A stretch of DNA of 64,000 nucleotides from JANQIO01 sp965229625 (GCA_965229625.1 CBDDJJ010000002.1:1240001-1304000); one strand, 5' to 3'; counted from the stretch's first letter, positions 26,258 through 34,860 are shown. Notes: generated from the letters alone by a model not told the origin. Numbers and translations are program-made.

Positions 26258-27391
26258 ATGGGCAATGCACCGACTGACCTGACCGACATTTCCGACCTGC
26301 AAGCCGTCTACACGGCCCTGAACCGGGTCCAGGCCATTATTGAGTTCGAACTCGACGGCACCGTCATTAACGCCAACCAGAACTTCCTCGACCTGTTTGG
26401 CTACGAGTTGCCCGAAATCGTTGGCAAGTCGCACGCGATTTTCTGCCGTCCCGACTATGCCGCCTCCGATGAGTATGCCGAGTTCTGGCAAAAGCTCGGC
26501 AGCGGTGATTATTTCTGCAAAGAATTCAAGCGCGTTACCAAGGACGGCAGCGAGGTCTGGCTGCGCGCTTCCTACAACCCGGTGTTCGACGCCGATGGCA
26601 AACCCATCAAGGTGGTGAAATTCGCCACCAACATCACGACCGAGAAGCGCGCCAGCGCCAAATTCGACAGCATCGTCAAAGCCCTGGACCGCTCCCAGGC
26701 CGTGTGCGAATTCGGCCTGGACGGCATCATCACCGACGCCAACAGCCTGTTCCTCAACCTGATGGGCTACGAGAAATCCGAGGTCGTGGGCCAGCACCAC
26801 CGTATTTTCTGCAGCCCCAGCTACGCGGAGTCCTCCGAGTACGATGAATTCTGGCACAAGCTGCGCCAGGGCAAGGCATTCACCGGCGAGTTCAAGCGGG
26901 TCAGCAAGGACGGCTATGAGGTCTGGCTGCAGGCATCCTACAACCCGCTCTATAACGAAGACGGGGAGGTTGTCAGGATTCTCAAGTTCGCCACCGACAT
27001 CACCCAGGAAGTACAGAACCGCAGCCTGGCGATGCTGGAGATGTCCACCCCGGTCGCCAAGATCTGGGACGGTGTGCTGTTCGCACCGATTGTCGGCATC
27101 GTCGATTCGCGCCGCTCCGGCGACATCATGAACAAGGCCCTGGCCAGCATCGTCGACTACCGCGCCCACACCCTGATGCTGGACATCAGCGGCGTGGCGG
27201 TGGTGGACACCGCAGTGGCCAACCACCTGATCAAAATCGCCAAGGCGGCCGTGTTGATGGGCTGTAACACCATTATTTCCGGCATCTCGCCGGCCATTGC
27301 CCAGACCATCACCGAACTCGGTATCGAACTGGGCTCCGTGCAGACCACATCGACTATCGAGTCCGCACTGCGCGAGGCTATCCGCAACTAG
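26258..27391 (+). CDS. PAS-PAS-STAS protein, RsbR-like
   Basis: This 377-residue cytosolic protein has PAS domain 1 at residues 17-130 (IIEFELDGTVINANQNFLDL), a near-duplicate PAS domain 2 at about 140-252 (VCEFGLDGIITDANSLFLNL), then a STAS domain at about 265-377. The STAS part has MLDISGVAVVDTAVANHLI and ISPAIAQTITELGI, the pattern of RsbR stressosome proteins, with a Thr after the conserved Asp that is phosphorylated in RsbR. No RsbS, RsbT or other stressosome gene is adjacent. Both PAS domains keep FCxPxYA and are likely haem- or flavin-binding as in aerotaxis-type PAS pairs; ligand unknown. It is followed 29 bases later by an acyl-CoA dehydrogenase. Confidence 0.8.
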   Translation: MGNAPTDLTDISDLQAVYTALNRVQAIIEFELDGTVINANQNFLDLFGYELPEIVGKSHAIFCRPDYAASDEYAEFWQKLGSGDYFCKEFKRVTKDGSEVWLRASYNPVFDADGKPIKVVKFATNITTEKRASAKFDSIVKALDRSQAVCEFGLDGIITDANSLFLNLMGYEKSEVVGQHHRIFCSPSYAESSEYDEFWHKLRQGKAFTGEFKRVSKDGYEVWLQASYNPLYNEDGEVVRILKFATDITQEVQNRSLAMLEMSTPVAKIWDGVLFAPIVGIVDSRRSGDIMNKALASIVDYRAHTLMLDISGVAVVDTAVANHLIKIAKAAVLMGCNTIISGISPAIAQTITELGIELGSVQTTSTIESALREAIRN

Positions 27392-27420
27392 CCGACTACA
27401 CCGAACGACGAGGTACGCAG

Positions 27421-28578
27421 ATGAACGCAATCGCAGAATTCTCCCAGGAAGAACGCCAGGTGCTCAGCGACATGGTGCGCCGCTTTATCGAGACGGAAGT
27501 GGCACCCCACTACGAGCAGTGGGAGCGTGACGAGATCATGCCGCGGGAAATCTGGAACAAGCTGGGCGAAGCCGGCTTCCTATGTGCTGACATTCCCGTG
27601 GAGTACGGCGGCCCGGGCGGTAGCTTCGATATGAGCATGTTGCTGAACGAGGAGTTCATTCGTCCGGGCTACGGCTCACTGGGCGGCAATATGGGTGTGC
27701 ACTCCGACATCGTCGCACCCTACATCCTCAATCACGGCACCGAGGAACAGAAACAGCACTACCTGCCGAAAATGGTAAGTGGCGACTGTGTCGGCGCGAT
27801 CGCCATGACCGAACCCGGCGCCGGCAGTGACTTGCAGGGTGTCCGCACCACGGCGAAGAAAGATGGCGACGAGTGGGTCCTCAATGGTTCCAAGACCTTT
27901 ATCACCAACGGCCAGCACGCAGGCGTGGTCATCACTGTCGCCCGCACCGACCCGGATGCGCCGGGCTCGCGCGGCCTGTCCCTGTTCCTGGTAGATACCG
28001 ACAAGCCTGGCTTCAGCCGCGGCCGCAACCTGGAGAAGCTGGGGCTGCACGCAGCGGACACCTCCGAGCTGTTCTACGAGGATGTGCGGCTGCCCGAATC
28101 CGCCCTGCTGGGTGAACTCAACAAGGGTTTCATCATCCTGATGACCGAGCTGCCCCGCGAGCGACTGAGCCTGGCGGTGGGCGCGGTGGCGGCCATGGAA
28201 GGGGCGCTGGGCATGACGGCGGACTACGTCAAGGAGCGCCAGGCCTTCGGCGCACCGCTGTCAAAGCTGCAGAACACGCGCTTCCGCATGGCGGATATGC
28301 AGACCGAGTACCGCCTCAACCGCGCCTTCATCAATGAGTGCATGGAGCTGTTCAATACCGGCACCCTGGATGCCCCGACCGCTTCCATGGCGAAGCTGGC
28401 AACCACCGAGGCTCAGTGCCGGGTAGTGGACGGGTGCCTGCAGCTGTTCGGCGGCTATGGCTACATGAAGGAGTACCCGATCTCCCGCATGTACGCCGAC
28501 GCCCGCATCCAGCGCATCTACGGCGGCACCTCGGAGATCATGCGCGAGCTGGTAGCCCGTGCCGTGCTCGACGGTTGA
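27421..28578 (+). CDS. Acyl-CoA dehydrogenase
   Basis: This 385-residue flavoprotein has MTEPGAGSDLQGVRT for FAD/substrate, QAFGAPLSKLQNTRF and LFGGYGYMKEYPISRMYADARIQRIYGGTSEIM, including the conserved YGGTSE end motif. It oxidises acyl-CoA to enoyl-CoA. Gly/Ala-type catalytic Glu lies in the QRIYGGTSEI loop as in short/medium-chain enzymes. GAGG lies 11 bases before ATG. A strong hairpin terminator follows at 28594. Its convergent neighbour on the far side of the island is another acyl-CoA dehydrogenase. Confidence 0.92.
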   Translation: MNAIAEFSQEERQVLSDMVRRFIETEVAPHYEQWERDEIMPREIWNKLGEAGFLCADIPVEYGGPGGSFDMSMLLNEEFIRPGYGSLGGNMGVHSDIVAPYILNHGTEEQKQHYLPKMVSGDCVGAIAMTEPGAGSDLQGVRTTAKKDGDEWVLNGSKTFITNGQHAGVVITVARTDPDAPGSRGLSLFLVDTDKPGFSRGRNLEKLGLHAADTSELFYEDVRLPESALLGELNKGFIILMTELPRERLSLAVGAVAAMEGALGMTADYVKERQAFGAPLSKLQNTRFRMADMQTEYRLNRAFINECMELFNTGTLDAPTASMAKLATTEAQCRVVDGCLQLFGGYGYMKEYPISRMYADARIQRIYGGTSEIMRELVARAVLDG

Positions 28579-28593
28579 GCCTGACCAACAGGT

Positions 28594-28623
28594 AAAAAAA
28601 AAGGGCCCCGCTGGGGCCCTTTT
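28594..28623. terminator. Bidirectional intrinsic terminator after the acyl-CoA dehydrogenase
   Basis: A run of nine A, then GGGCCCC-GCT-GGGGCCC (28603-28619) and TTTT. The A-run and T-run make it competent on both strands. Its right half, CGCTGGGGCCCTTTT, recurs at 32289-32303. Confidence 0.85.
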
Positions 28624-28666
28624 CCTTTCTAACAATAAAAAACCCGCAACGCCGACAACAATCAAG

Positions 28667-28711
28667 GGGCAGTAAGGAGCCCAATCAAGGGGCTAGACTC
28701 CTTGACTGCCC
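28667..28711. repeat. Imperfect hairpin near the left end of the inserted segment
   Basis: GGGCAGTAAGGAG (28667-28679) pairs with CTCCTTGACTGCCC (28698-28711) with a single bulge. AATCAAGGGG also occurs twice as a direct repeat (about 28660 and 28683). It lies 95 bases before the gene start and could be a leader structure or a remnant of the element end. Confidence 0.5.
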
Positions 28712-28805
28712 ATGATCAGAATCTCGAAGCACAGTGACGACAGCGGTCGCTTTTAAATACAACAGCTTCCTACATTAGGGATATCTCGCCGCTAAAGGAG
28801 CTTTC

Positions 28806-31800
28806 ATGACACAGCAAAAAGCAGCTGCGCCGCAGTTTTCACCGAGGCAGTTCATGAAAGAGCGGCGACCTGAGCGTTTTTCTGATTCTGTACATCGTGA
28901 TATTGGGAAACTTGATCGCGGTTTCCTTGAGTATCAGCTGGATACACTTAATAAGCGAAACAAAGAGTTGGCATTTGAGAGTTTTGCAAAAAAACTTTGC
29001 GAGAGTGTGGTTTGCCCAAATCTTTTGGAACAAACGGGGCCGGTTGCAGGTGGTGACGGGAAAGTCGATACGCAAACTTTTCCGGTGAGTGAGCAGGTCA
29101 AACTGCGCTGGTACGTTGGTGTAAATGAAGACTCACACAAAGAACGGTGGGCGTTTGCCGTTAGCACTCAGGAGGACTGGAAGCAAAAGTGCCGGAAAGA
29201 TGTCCGGAAGATTAAGGATACTGATAGAGACTATTCCAAGGCCTTCTTTGTCACGAACCAATTTACGAAGAGCAACCAGCGTAGCGATGTTGAGGACGAA
29301 CTTGGAAATGAGACTGGGATGGACGTTTGTATTTTCGACCGATCATGGATTCTTGATCAGATCTTTTCGCGTGGCCTGGAAATGCTGGCCATTGAAACAC
29401 TTGGCATTGAAGTAGACTGGCGCAGGGAGATTCAAACCGGTACCGCTGACTATGCGCGTCAATTGCGCTTAAGGGAAATTGAGGAGAACATTAATACTCA
29501 AGTTGATCTCTCGGCCGTTTCTTCTGCTGCAGTAAGCGAATTCTTGGAAGCCGCCACCCTTTCCAAGGAACTCGAGAATCCTGAGGTTGAAACACGTGGC
29601 CGTTTTGACCAGGCGGTCGTCATTGCGAAAAAGTTCGGCACCGTATTCCAGCAGTTCAACTCCCACTATGAATACGCTTGGGCGGCTTACTGGTGGTTTG
29701 AGGACTTCGACCTATTTAGAGAAGAGTTTTTGGCAAGCTTGTCGATCGCACAGACGTTGGACCATGCTTCCCAATGGGGTGACATAGTCACCTTATTCGG
29801 CTTGTACTTGAGCGCCTTTAGGATCCGAGGGCAAGGAGACCAGGCAGAGATTGAATCATTGCAGGAAGAGATCTCGGCTACCTTGCAATCCATTGTTGAT
29901 ATGGATGATCGCCCTAGCAACTCGCTCATGGGTGAAGCCTACATTCAATTGATGAAACTCCACTCGATCAACGTTCTTGAGGACGCCGACGATATATTCA
30001 GTGCGTTGCTGGATATTTTTGTGAGAGGAGAAACACTGATCGGCTTCGCCCACTCCGAGCTATATAGCCTAGTCATTGAGCTTGACGACGCAATGGGTGA
30101 TCGAGAGAGCTATGAGGCACTCCTCGACTATGTCACTAAGAGCTTTTCGGATCGGGAAGGGCGCGCCAGCGCCGCGCAAATGTGGGTCAAACGCGGAGCG
30201 AAACGGCTTGATTCCGGCAAACCCTATGAAGCCATAAAGCTATTGGGAAAGTCCTTGGGGGGCTTGTATCAAAAGGGCTACGAACAGGATTTGTATGCTG
30301 CGCTAAACGTTCTTGCCAAGGCATATGCTGATGTTGACCTACTATGGGCGGCCAGAGCCAGTCACCTTCTTGCTTCGACGCTGGCTACCAATGAGTATTG
30401 GACGAGTGGAGAGCTCTTGCCTGCCCAAGTCTTTTCATATTTGCGTTTGGCGAGGCTGGAGCTAAGGCTAGGGCGAATCTATGCCGCCCTCGCATGGTGG
30501 CATTTAGCAGTGATGATATCGAATCAGTTTGATGATGATCTGATATCAGACAACGAGCGACAGAGTTTTGATGCCTTCCTGTCACAGATGGTTCTCAACA
30601 GCGACCACGGCGTCCTCTCTGCTCTATCAGATAAGCCGGATTGGCTAGCGGCGCATGATTTAGTGGTCAGCGAGACCAGCCTTCTCTACGTCTTGGGCTA
30701 TGCAGACTTGGCGCAGGAGCGCACGGAAGAGACCGCTGAGGGATTGCTCGATTTCCTTAAGTTGCTTCGCGACATTGATATGGGTGCGAAACCGCTCCCT
30801 ATCCGCCTGCTGTCAGAGAAGTATGCCAGCCTAAAGACTATGGTCATGGGGTGTGAGATAGAGGTTGCATTTCCCAACCGAACTCCTTTTTTGGAATTGG
30901 CAGAAACAATTCTTTCGGCTCTGGAATCGATACTCGCTACGGTTGTTGTGGATCGAATCGCCATTATAGAGAAGAAGTTGGTGGTTGAGGTCTCGGCTGA
31001 CGATGATGAGGAGGTTTCAATCACACATGAGGCGAATGATCTAGAGAGAGACCTTGTTTTCGAGGTGCTTTGTTCCTCATTCTCTGAGCGGAAACTAAAC
31101 GTTGATGGACAGGCAGTTATTCAGGATTGGCTTCAAGGGTTTTTGATTGATGTACTTCCACGGATAATGCAGATGCCTGACGATACAGACACCCTAGAAA
31201 CCATGTTTGCTGAAGATCAGGTTCTTCAAAGAGCGGTGCCTTTTAGCTCAAGTTTTATGGCGCTATACAACGTCTTTGGCGACGACGCTGCCGGTTCCAT
31301 CAAGTCCCTATTTGAGCTACCCGAGCAGAGCGATTTTCCACTAACGAGAAAGGAAAAGTGGGATGCTGAGTTTCCTAAGATTGATGACAAGGCAGCCAGG
31401 ATTGATAGCCTAACGCCCGGTGGAGGGGCCCTACCAGATGAAGAATTCGACTTGGAAAGCTCCAAACATGGGGATTATAGGCATCAAGGGCTGATCAACG
31501 TTCGGTTGTGGAATCAAGCGGTATGGCATGGAGTTATGTTCATGACAGCGGATGGGGTCCCACCGGTGCTTATTGTGCTTTTTCAAAATGAAGCTGCAGC
31601 TGGGAAGATATTCGAGGAACTTGTTGAGACTATTGGTCAAGAGGATCCGAAGGATCGACTTCGCGTGACGGTGATTCGTAGAGTGAGCCAGCGGAATCCT
31701 CACGCGTACCGTGTTCAGGTGTCAGAAAACTTTGAGTTCGATGAAGACGTCAGAGTTATGATGGTCAGTCGGATCAATACCATGGAACCGACGTCCTCAG

Positions 31801-32090
31801 CCAACTTAGATCGTTTTTTAACGGCCTATAAAGCAGCGGGTGAGTATGTGCTGACCCATACGGTGATGGACCCAGGGGCTAGGTCTCCTAAGGAGCCAAG
31901 CTGGAAGCCTGGAAGCTTTCTGAGAGTTAGGGAGCTCAATGTTATCAGCGCCTGGGAGGTTAGACTGAATAGTATCGAATCTGCCGCTATAAAAACCGAT
32001 GATGAGCCAATCATCCCAGATGGTGTCGAAGCGCCTCCGGTGTTAGAGGTGATAAAGACAAAAAAAATCGCGACGAATCGAGCAGTTTGA
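28806..32090 (+). CDS. Large single-gene cargo: nuclease-like N-terminus with helical repeat body
   Basis: This is a cytosolic protein of 1,094 residues with no signal or membrane segment. Residues about 48-205 resemble a restriction-endonuclease-like domain: LAFESFAKKLCE (Glu58), PNLLEQTGPVAGGDGKVDTQ (Asp84, Asp88), WAFAVSTQEDWKQK (Ser120, Lys126/Lys128), then VTNQFTKSNQRSDVEDEL. This fits a PD-(D/E)XK-type arrangement but is not proven. Residues about 215-700 are predicted all-helical and TPR-like (YEAIKLLGKSLGGLYQKGYE, AALNVLAKAYADVD). The C-terminal about 930-1060 has the block NVRLWNQAVWHGVMF, QNEAAAGKIFEELVETIGQ. AAAGGAG before ATG (28806) supports the start. Lower GC and codon use differ from both neighbours. 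I recognise no named family; an anti-phage effector is my leading hypothesis. Confidence 0.6.
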   Translation: MTQQKAAAPQFSPRQFMKERRPERFSDSVHRDIGKLDRGFLEYQLDTLNKRNKELAFESFAKKLCESVVCPNLLEQTGPVAGGDGKVDTQTFPVSEQVKLRWYVGVNEDSHKERWAFAVSTQEDWKQKCRKDVRKIKDTDRDYSKAFFVTNQFTKSNQRSDVEDELGNETGMDVCIFDRSWILDQIFSRGLEMLAIETLGIEVDWRREIQTGTADYARQLRLREIEENINTQVDLSAVSSAAVSEFLEAATLSKELENPEVETRGRFDQAVVIAKKFGTVFQQFNSHYEYAWAAYWWFEDFDLFREEFLASLSIAQTLDHASQWGDIVTLFGLYLSAFRIRGQGDQAEIESLQEEISATLQSIVDMDDRPSNSLMGEAYIQLMKLHSINVLEDADDIFSALLDIFVRGETLIGFAHSELYSLVIELDDAMGDRESYEALLDYVTKSFSDREGRASAAQMWVKRGAKRLDSGKPYEAIKLLGKSLGGLYQKGYEQDLYAALNVLAKAYADVDLLWAARASHLLASTLATNEYWTSGELLPAQVFSYLRLARLELRLGRIYAALAWWHLAVMISNQFDDDLISDNERQSFDAFLSQMVLNSDHGVLSALSDKPDWLAAHDLVVSETSLLYVLGYADLAQERTEETAEGLLDFLKLLRDIDMGAKPLPIRLLSEKYASLKTMVMGCEIEVAFPNRTPFLELAETILSALESILATVVVDRIAIIEKKLVVEVSADDDEEVSITHEANDLERDLVFEVLCSSFSERKLNVDGQAVIQDWLQGFLIDVLPRIMQMPDDTDTLETMFAEDQVLQRAVPFSSSFMALYNVFGDDAAGSIKSLFELPEQSDFPLTRKEKWDAEFPKIDDKAARIDSLTPGGGALPDEEFDLESSKHGDYRHQGLINVRLWNQAVWHGVMFMTADGVPPVLIVLFQNEAAAGKIFEELVETIGQEDPKDRLRVTVIRRVSQRNPHAYRVQVSENFEFDEDVRVMMVSRINTMEPTSSANLDRFLTAYKAAGEYVLTHTVMDPGARSPKEPSWKPGSFLRVRELNVISAWEVRLNSIESAAIKTDDEPIIPDGVEAPPVLEVIKTKKIATNRAV

Positions 32091-32215
32091 GATCTCCTAC
32101 TCTACGCATCGCTCCATCTTGATAGTGAGAAATCGGTACGTCGATCGCTTCTGTATAGGCTCTAAGGATAGGTAGCTGCTACACAGAGAATTACACAGTA
32201 TGTAAGACGAATAAG

Positions 32216-32245
32216 AGCCCCGGATCAATGAAATCCCGGGGCTTT
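32216..32245 (+). terminator. Intrinsic terminator after the large cargo gene
   Basis: AGCCCCGGAT (32216-32225) pairs with ATCCCGGGGCT (32233-32243) with one bulge, followed by TT. It lies 126 bases after the stop. The rest of 32091-32322 holds further small self-complementary runs (CTTTGG/CCAAAG, GGCGTG/CACGCC) but no gene. Confidence 0.6.
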
Positions 32246-32322
32246 GGGCGTGGCCGCCAAAGAACTACACGCCACTTGCTATATTCTTCGCTGGGGCCCT
32301 TTTTAGTTTCCGACAGGGATGA

Positions 32323-33480
32323 TCAGGCAGCGTCGACAGCGCGCGGGGCGGCGGGTGCTTCTTCCGCCTGGGCGCCGTAGGACAGGTCGCTGAACTTCTG
32401 CTGGTGGTAGTCGCCGTTGCCAAAGATGGTGTTGATCATCATCAGGCGACGGGCGTAGTGGCCGACCGACATTTCTTCGGTGACACCCATGCCGCCGTGC
32501 AACTGGATGGACTCGGCGCCGATGTGCTTGCCGCTGCGGTCTACCATGGTCTTGAGGGCGTGCAGGCTGCGCTTGGCGTCGTCCTTGCCTTCGAGGCGGT
32601 CGCAGATGGCACGGTACAGCAGGGACTTGGCCTGCTCAAAGGCCATGAAGTTATCCACCATGCGATGCTGCAGGGCCTGGAAGGTACCGATGGCCACACC
32701 GAACTGCTCGCGGGTGCGGGCGTATTCCACGGTCACCTCGTTAAGGCGACCCATGATGCCCACCGCTTCGGCGCTGATCGCCAGGGTCACGTTGTCCACC
32801 ACCTGCTCGATGATGGGCAGGGCCTGGCCGGCAGTGCCCAGCAGTTCACCGGCGGCGCCATCGAGGGTGATGTTGGCGACGACCTGGCCGTCCATCATGC
32901 GATAGCTGGTGCGGCTGACACCATCGGCGTTGGCATCCACCAGGAACAGGGAAACACCGCCGTCGCTGAGGGCTGAGACCACCAGCTTGTCAGCCGCAGC
33001 GCCGTTGAATACCACCGTCTTCTCACCGCTCAGGGTGTAGCCGTCGCCCGAGGCGGTGGCGGTCGTCTCGATTGCGTCGAGATCAAACCGGGTCTTGCGC
33101 TCCAGGTAGGCGAAGGCGCCCTGCAGCTCACCGCCGATGACGGCGGGCAGCAGCGCTTCCTTCTGGGCACTGGAACCGGCGGCTTCCACCAGGCCGCCAA
33201 ACAGCAGCACGGTGGGGATGAAAGGCTCGGCAATCAGGCCGCGACCGAGCTGCTCCATAATCAGCATCAGGTCGACCGGGCTACCCCCGAAACCACCGTT
33301 CTCTTCCGCGAAGGGAATGGACAGCCAGCCCAGTTCGGCAAAGGTCTGCCAGTTCTCACGGCTGAAGCCTTCTTCCGAGGCCACCACCTTGTTGCGGGTC
33401 TCAAAGTCATAGTCATCCTGGATGTAACGCGCGACGCTGTCGCGCAGCATGACCTGCTCTTCACTGAAATCGAAATTCAT
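32323..33480 (-). CDS. Acyl-CoA dehydrogenase, second subunit of an adjacent pair
   Basis: This 385-residue acyl-CoA dehydrogenase-fold protein has MNFDFSEEQVMLRDSVARY at the N-terminus, EENGGFGGSPVDLMLIMEQLG, and QLHGGMGVTEEMSVGHYARRL at the C-terminal flavin region. The FAD-contact segment is less conserved than in its partner (AFAYLERKTRFDLDAIETTA replaces the usual TEPxAGSD). That is typical of the non-canonical subunit in two-gene heteromeric acyl-CoA dehydrogenases. It lies 24 bases after the 33505-34686 gene, in one operon under the operator at 34709. Confidence 0.88.
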   Translation of the reverse strand: MNFDFSEEQVMLRDSVARYIQDDYDFETRNKVVASEEGFSRENWQTFAELGWLSIPFAEENGGFGGSPVDLMLIMEQLGRGLIAEPFIPTVLLFGGLVEAAGSSAQKEALLPAVIGGELQGAFAYLERKTRFDLDAIETTATASGDGYTLSGEKTVVFNGAAADKLVVSALSDGGVSLFLVDANADGVSRTSYRMMDGQVVANITLDGAAGELLGTAGQALPIIEQVVDNVTLAISAEAVGIMGRLNEVTVEYARTREQFGVAIGTFQALQHRMVDNFMAFEQAKSLLYRAICDRLEGKDDAKRSLHALKTMVDRSGKHIGAESIQLHGGMGVTEEMSVGHYARRLMMINTIFGNGDYHQQKFSDLSYGAQAEEAPAAPRAVDAA

Positions 33481-33504
33481 CTCGTCTCTCCTCTCTCAGC
33501 TCGA

Positions 33505-34686
33505 TCAGCCCAGGCCCAGGACGGCCTTGGCGATGATGTTCTTCTGCACTTCGTTGGAGCCGCCATAAATGGTGGCGGCACGACCGTACATGTAGCGATA
33601 GCGGGCGTAGTCACCGAACTCGTGACCGCTCAGGTTGTCACCGCCCTCAGGCACTGAGACACCCTGGTAGTAGCCCGCCACTTCCATGCGCAGTTCCTGG
33701 ACCGCCTGCTGAATCTCGGTGCCCTTGATCTTCAGCAGGGAAGATTCCGGGCCCGGGGCGCCACCGGTAGCCACCGAGGCCAGAACCCGCAGCTCCGTGT
33801 ACTCCAGCGCCATCAGCTCGATCTCGATATCGGAGACGCGGCGCTGGAACGCAGCGTCTTCGATCAGCGGCTTGCCGCCCTGCAGTTCATTGCTGGCCAG
33901 TTCGACCACCTGCGCCAGGTTGCGCTGCGAATCGGACACATTGGCAATACCGGTCCGCTCGTGGGCGAGCAGCGCCTTGGCGTAGGTCCAGCCCTTGTTT
34001 TCCTCGCCGATCAGGTTTTCCACCGGCACCCGAACGTCATTGAACTCGGTCTCGTTCAGGGTGTGGTGGCCGTCGATGGTGTGGATCGGGTTGACCTTGA
34101 TACCTTCCGATTTCATGTCGATCAGCAGGAAGCTGATGCCTTCCTGCTTCTTGCCTTCCGTGCTGGTGCGCACCAGGCAGAAAATCCAGTCGGCCAGCTG
34201 GGCGTAACTGGTCCAGATCTTGGCGCCGTTGACCACGTAGTGATCGCCGTCACGCTCGGCCTTGGTTTTCAGGGCCGCGAGATCGGAACCGGCGCCGGGC
34301 TCGGAATAGCCCTGGCACCACCACTGGGTACCTTCAAGAATTTTCGGCAGGAAGCGCTGCTTCTGCTCGTCATTGCCAAAGTTGAAGATGACCGGGCCCA
34401 CCATCTGCAGGCCGAAGGGCATCAGGCTCTGGGCGCCCGCCGCGGCACGCTCGTAGTCAAAAATGTACTTCTGGGTGCTGGTCCAGCCCGGACCGCCATG
34501 CTCTTCTGGCCAGTTGGGCGCTGCCCAGCCCTTGTTGTATAGCTTCTGGTGCCATGCGGTCATGGCGTCCCGGAAGGTATCCGGGTGCATCAGGCCCTTG
34601 ATGACGTCATCGTTCCACTCAGTGGCAAAGAATTCCCGAACTTCATCGCGGAATGCGAGGTCTTCGGCGGAAAAGCTGGTATCCAT
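33505..34686 (-). CDS. Acyl-CoA dehydrogenase, first subunit of an adjacent pair
   Basis: This 393-residue acyl-CoA dehydrogenase has GYSEPGAGSDLAALKTKAERDGDHYVVNG, FRDEVREFFATEWNDD, GPESSLLKIKGTEIQQA and MYGRAATIYGGSNEVQKNIIAK (motifs shown as separate family blocks). GPESS and IYGGSNEVQ are common in FadE-type enzymes of steroid, terpenoid or branched-chain CoA degradation. It is paired with a second, less canonical dehydrogenase gene. The operator-like motif is only 23 bases before the ATG, so repression there would block RNA polymerase directly. AGGAGGTAGCT before ATG is a strong ribosome site. Confidence 0.9.
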   Translation of the reverse strand: MDTSFSAEDLAFRDEVREFFATEWNDDVIKGLMHPDTFRDAMTAWHQKLYNKGWAAPNWPEEHGGPGWTSTQKYIFDYERAAAGAQSLMPFGLQMVGPVIFNFGNDEQKQRFLPKILEGTQWWCQGYSEPGAGSDLAALKTKAERDGDHYVVNGAKIWTSYAQLADWIFCLVRTSTEGKKQEGISFLLIDMKSEGIKVNPIHTIDGHHTLNETEFNDVRVPVENLIGEENKGWTYAKALLAHERTGIANVSDSQRNLAQVVELASNELQGGKPLIEDAAFQRRVSDIEIELMALEYTELRVLASVATGGAPGPESSLLKIKGTEIQQAVQELRMEVAGYYQGVSVPEGGDNLSGHEFGDYARYRYMYGRAATIYGGSNEVQKNIIAKAVLGLG

Positions 34687-34708
34687 AGCTACCTCCTCAA
34701 AATGGGCG

Positions 34709-34742
34709 TTTGAACCTACAGTATGTTTTTCGCGCTTTCAAG
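34709..34742. promoter_or_regulatory. Candidate operator upstream of the acyl-CoA dehydrogenase pair
   Basis: TTTGAACCTACAGTATG followed by TTTTT (34709-34730), then TTCAAG (34737-34742). Core, inverted TTGAA/TTCAA half-sites and six-base spacing are the same as at 23499-23532, with only one core base different. Confidence 0.6.
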
Positions 34743-34860
34743 TATTGACGGCGTTAACATACTGAACCCCAAACTGCCCCGGCCACGGCTGTCGCGCTTT
34801 TGTGCAGCCTCCTGCTGATGGGCTATGCTGACTAATTGTTGCCTGCAAAACCCTTCCCGC

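Larger units (their letters stand above)
28609..32303. repeat. 15-bp direct repeats bounding a 3.68-kb inserted segment
   Basis: CGCTGGGGCCCTTTT occurs at 28609-28623, as the 3' half of the terminator, and again at 32289-32303, where the matching 5' half is missing. The segment between the copies (3,680 bp including one copy) has visibly lower GC than both flanks and carries one large gene. The simplest reading is insertion of a cargo into a terminator once shared by two convergent acyl-CoA dehydrogenase genes, with duplication of 15 bp. No integrase or transposase is encoded inside. Confidence 0.65.

Noticed and set aside
34709..34742. Reading the motif as a plain sigma-70 promoter (TTGAAA and TACTGT)
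   Set aside because: The spacing between the boxes is only 12 bases, too short; inverted half-sites and recurrence at 23499 favour an operator.
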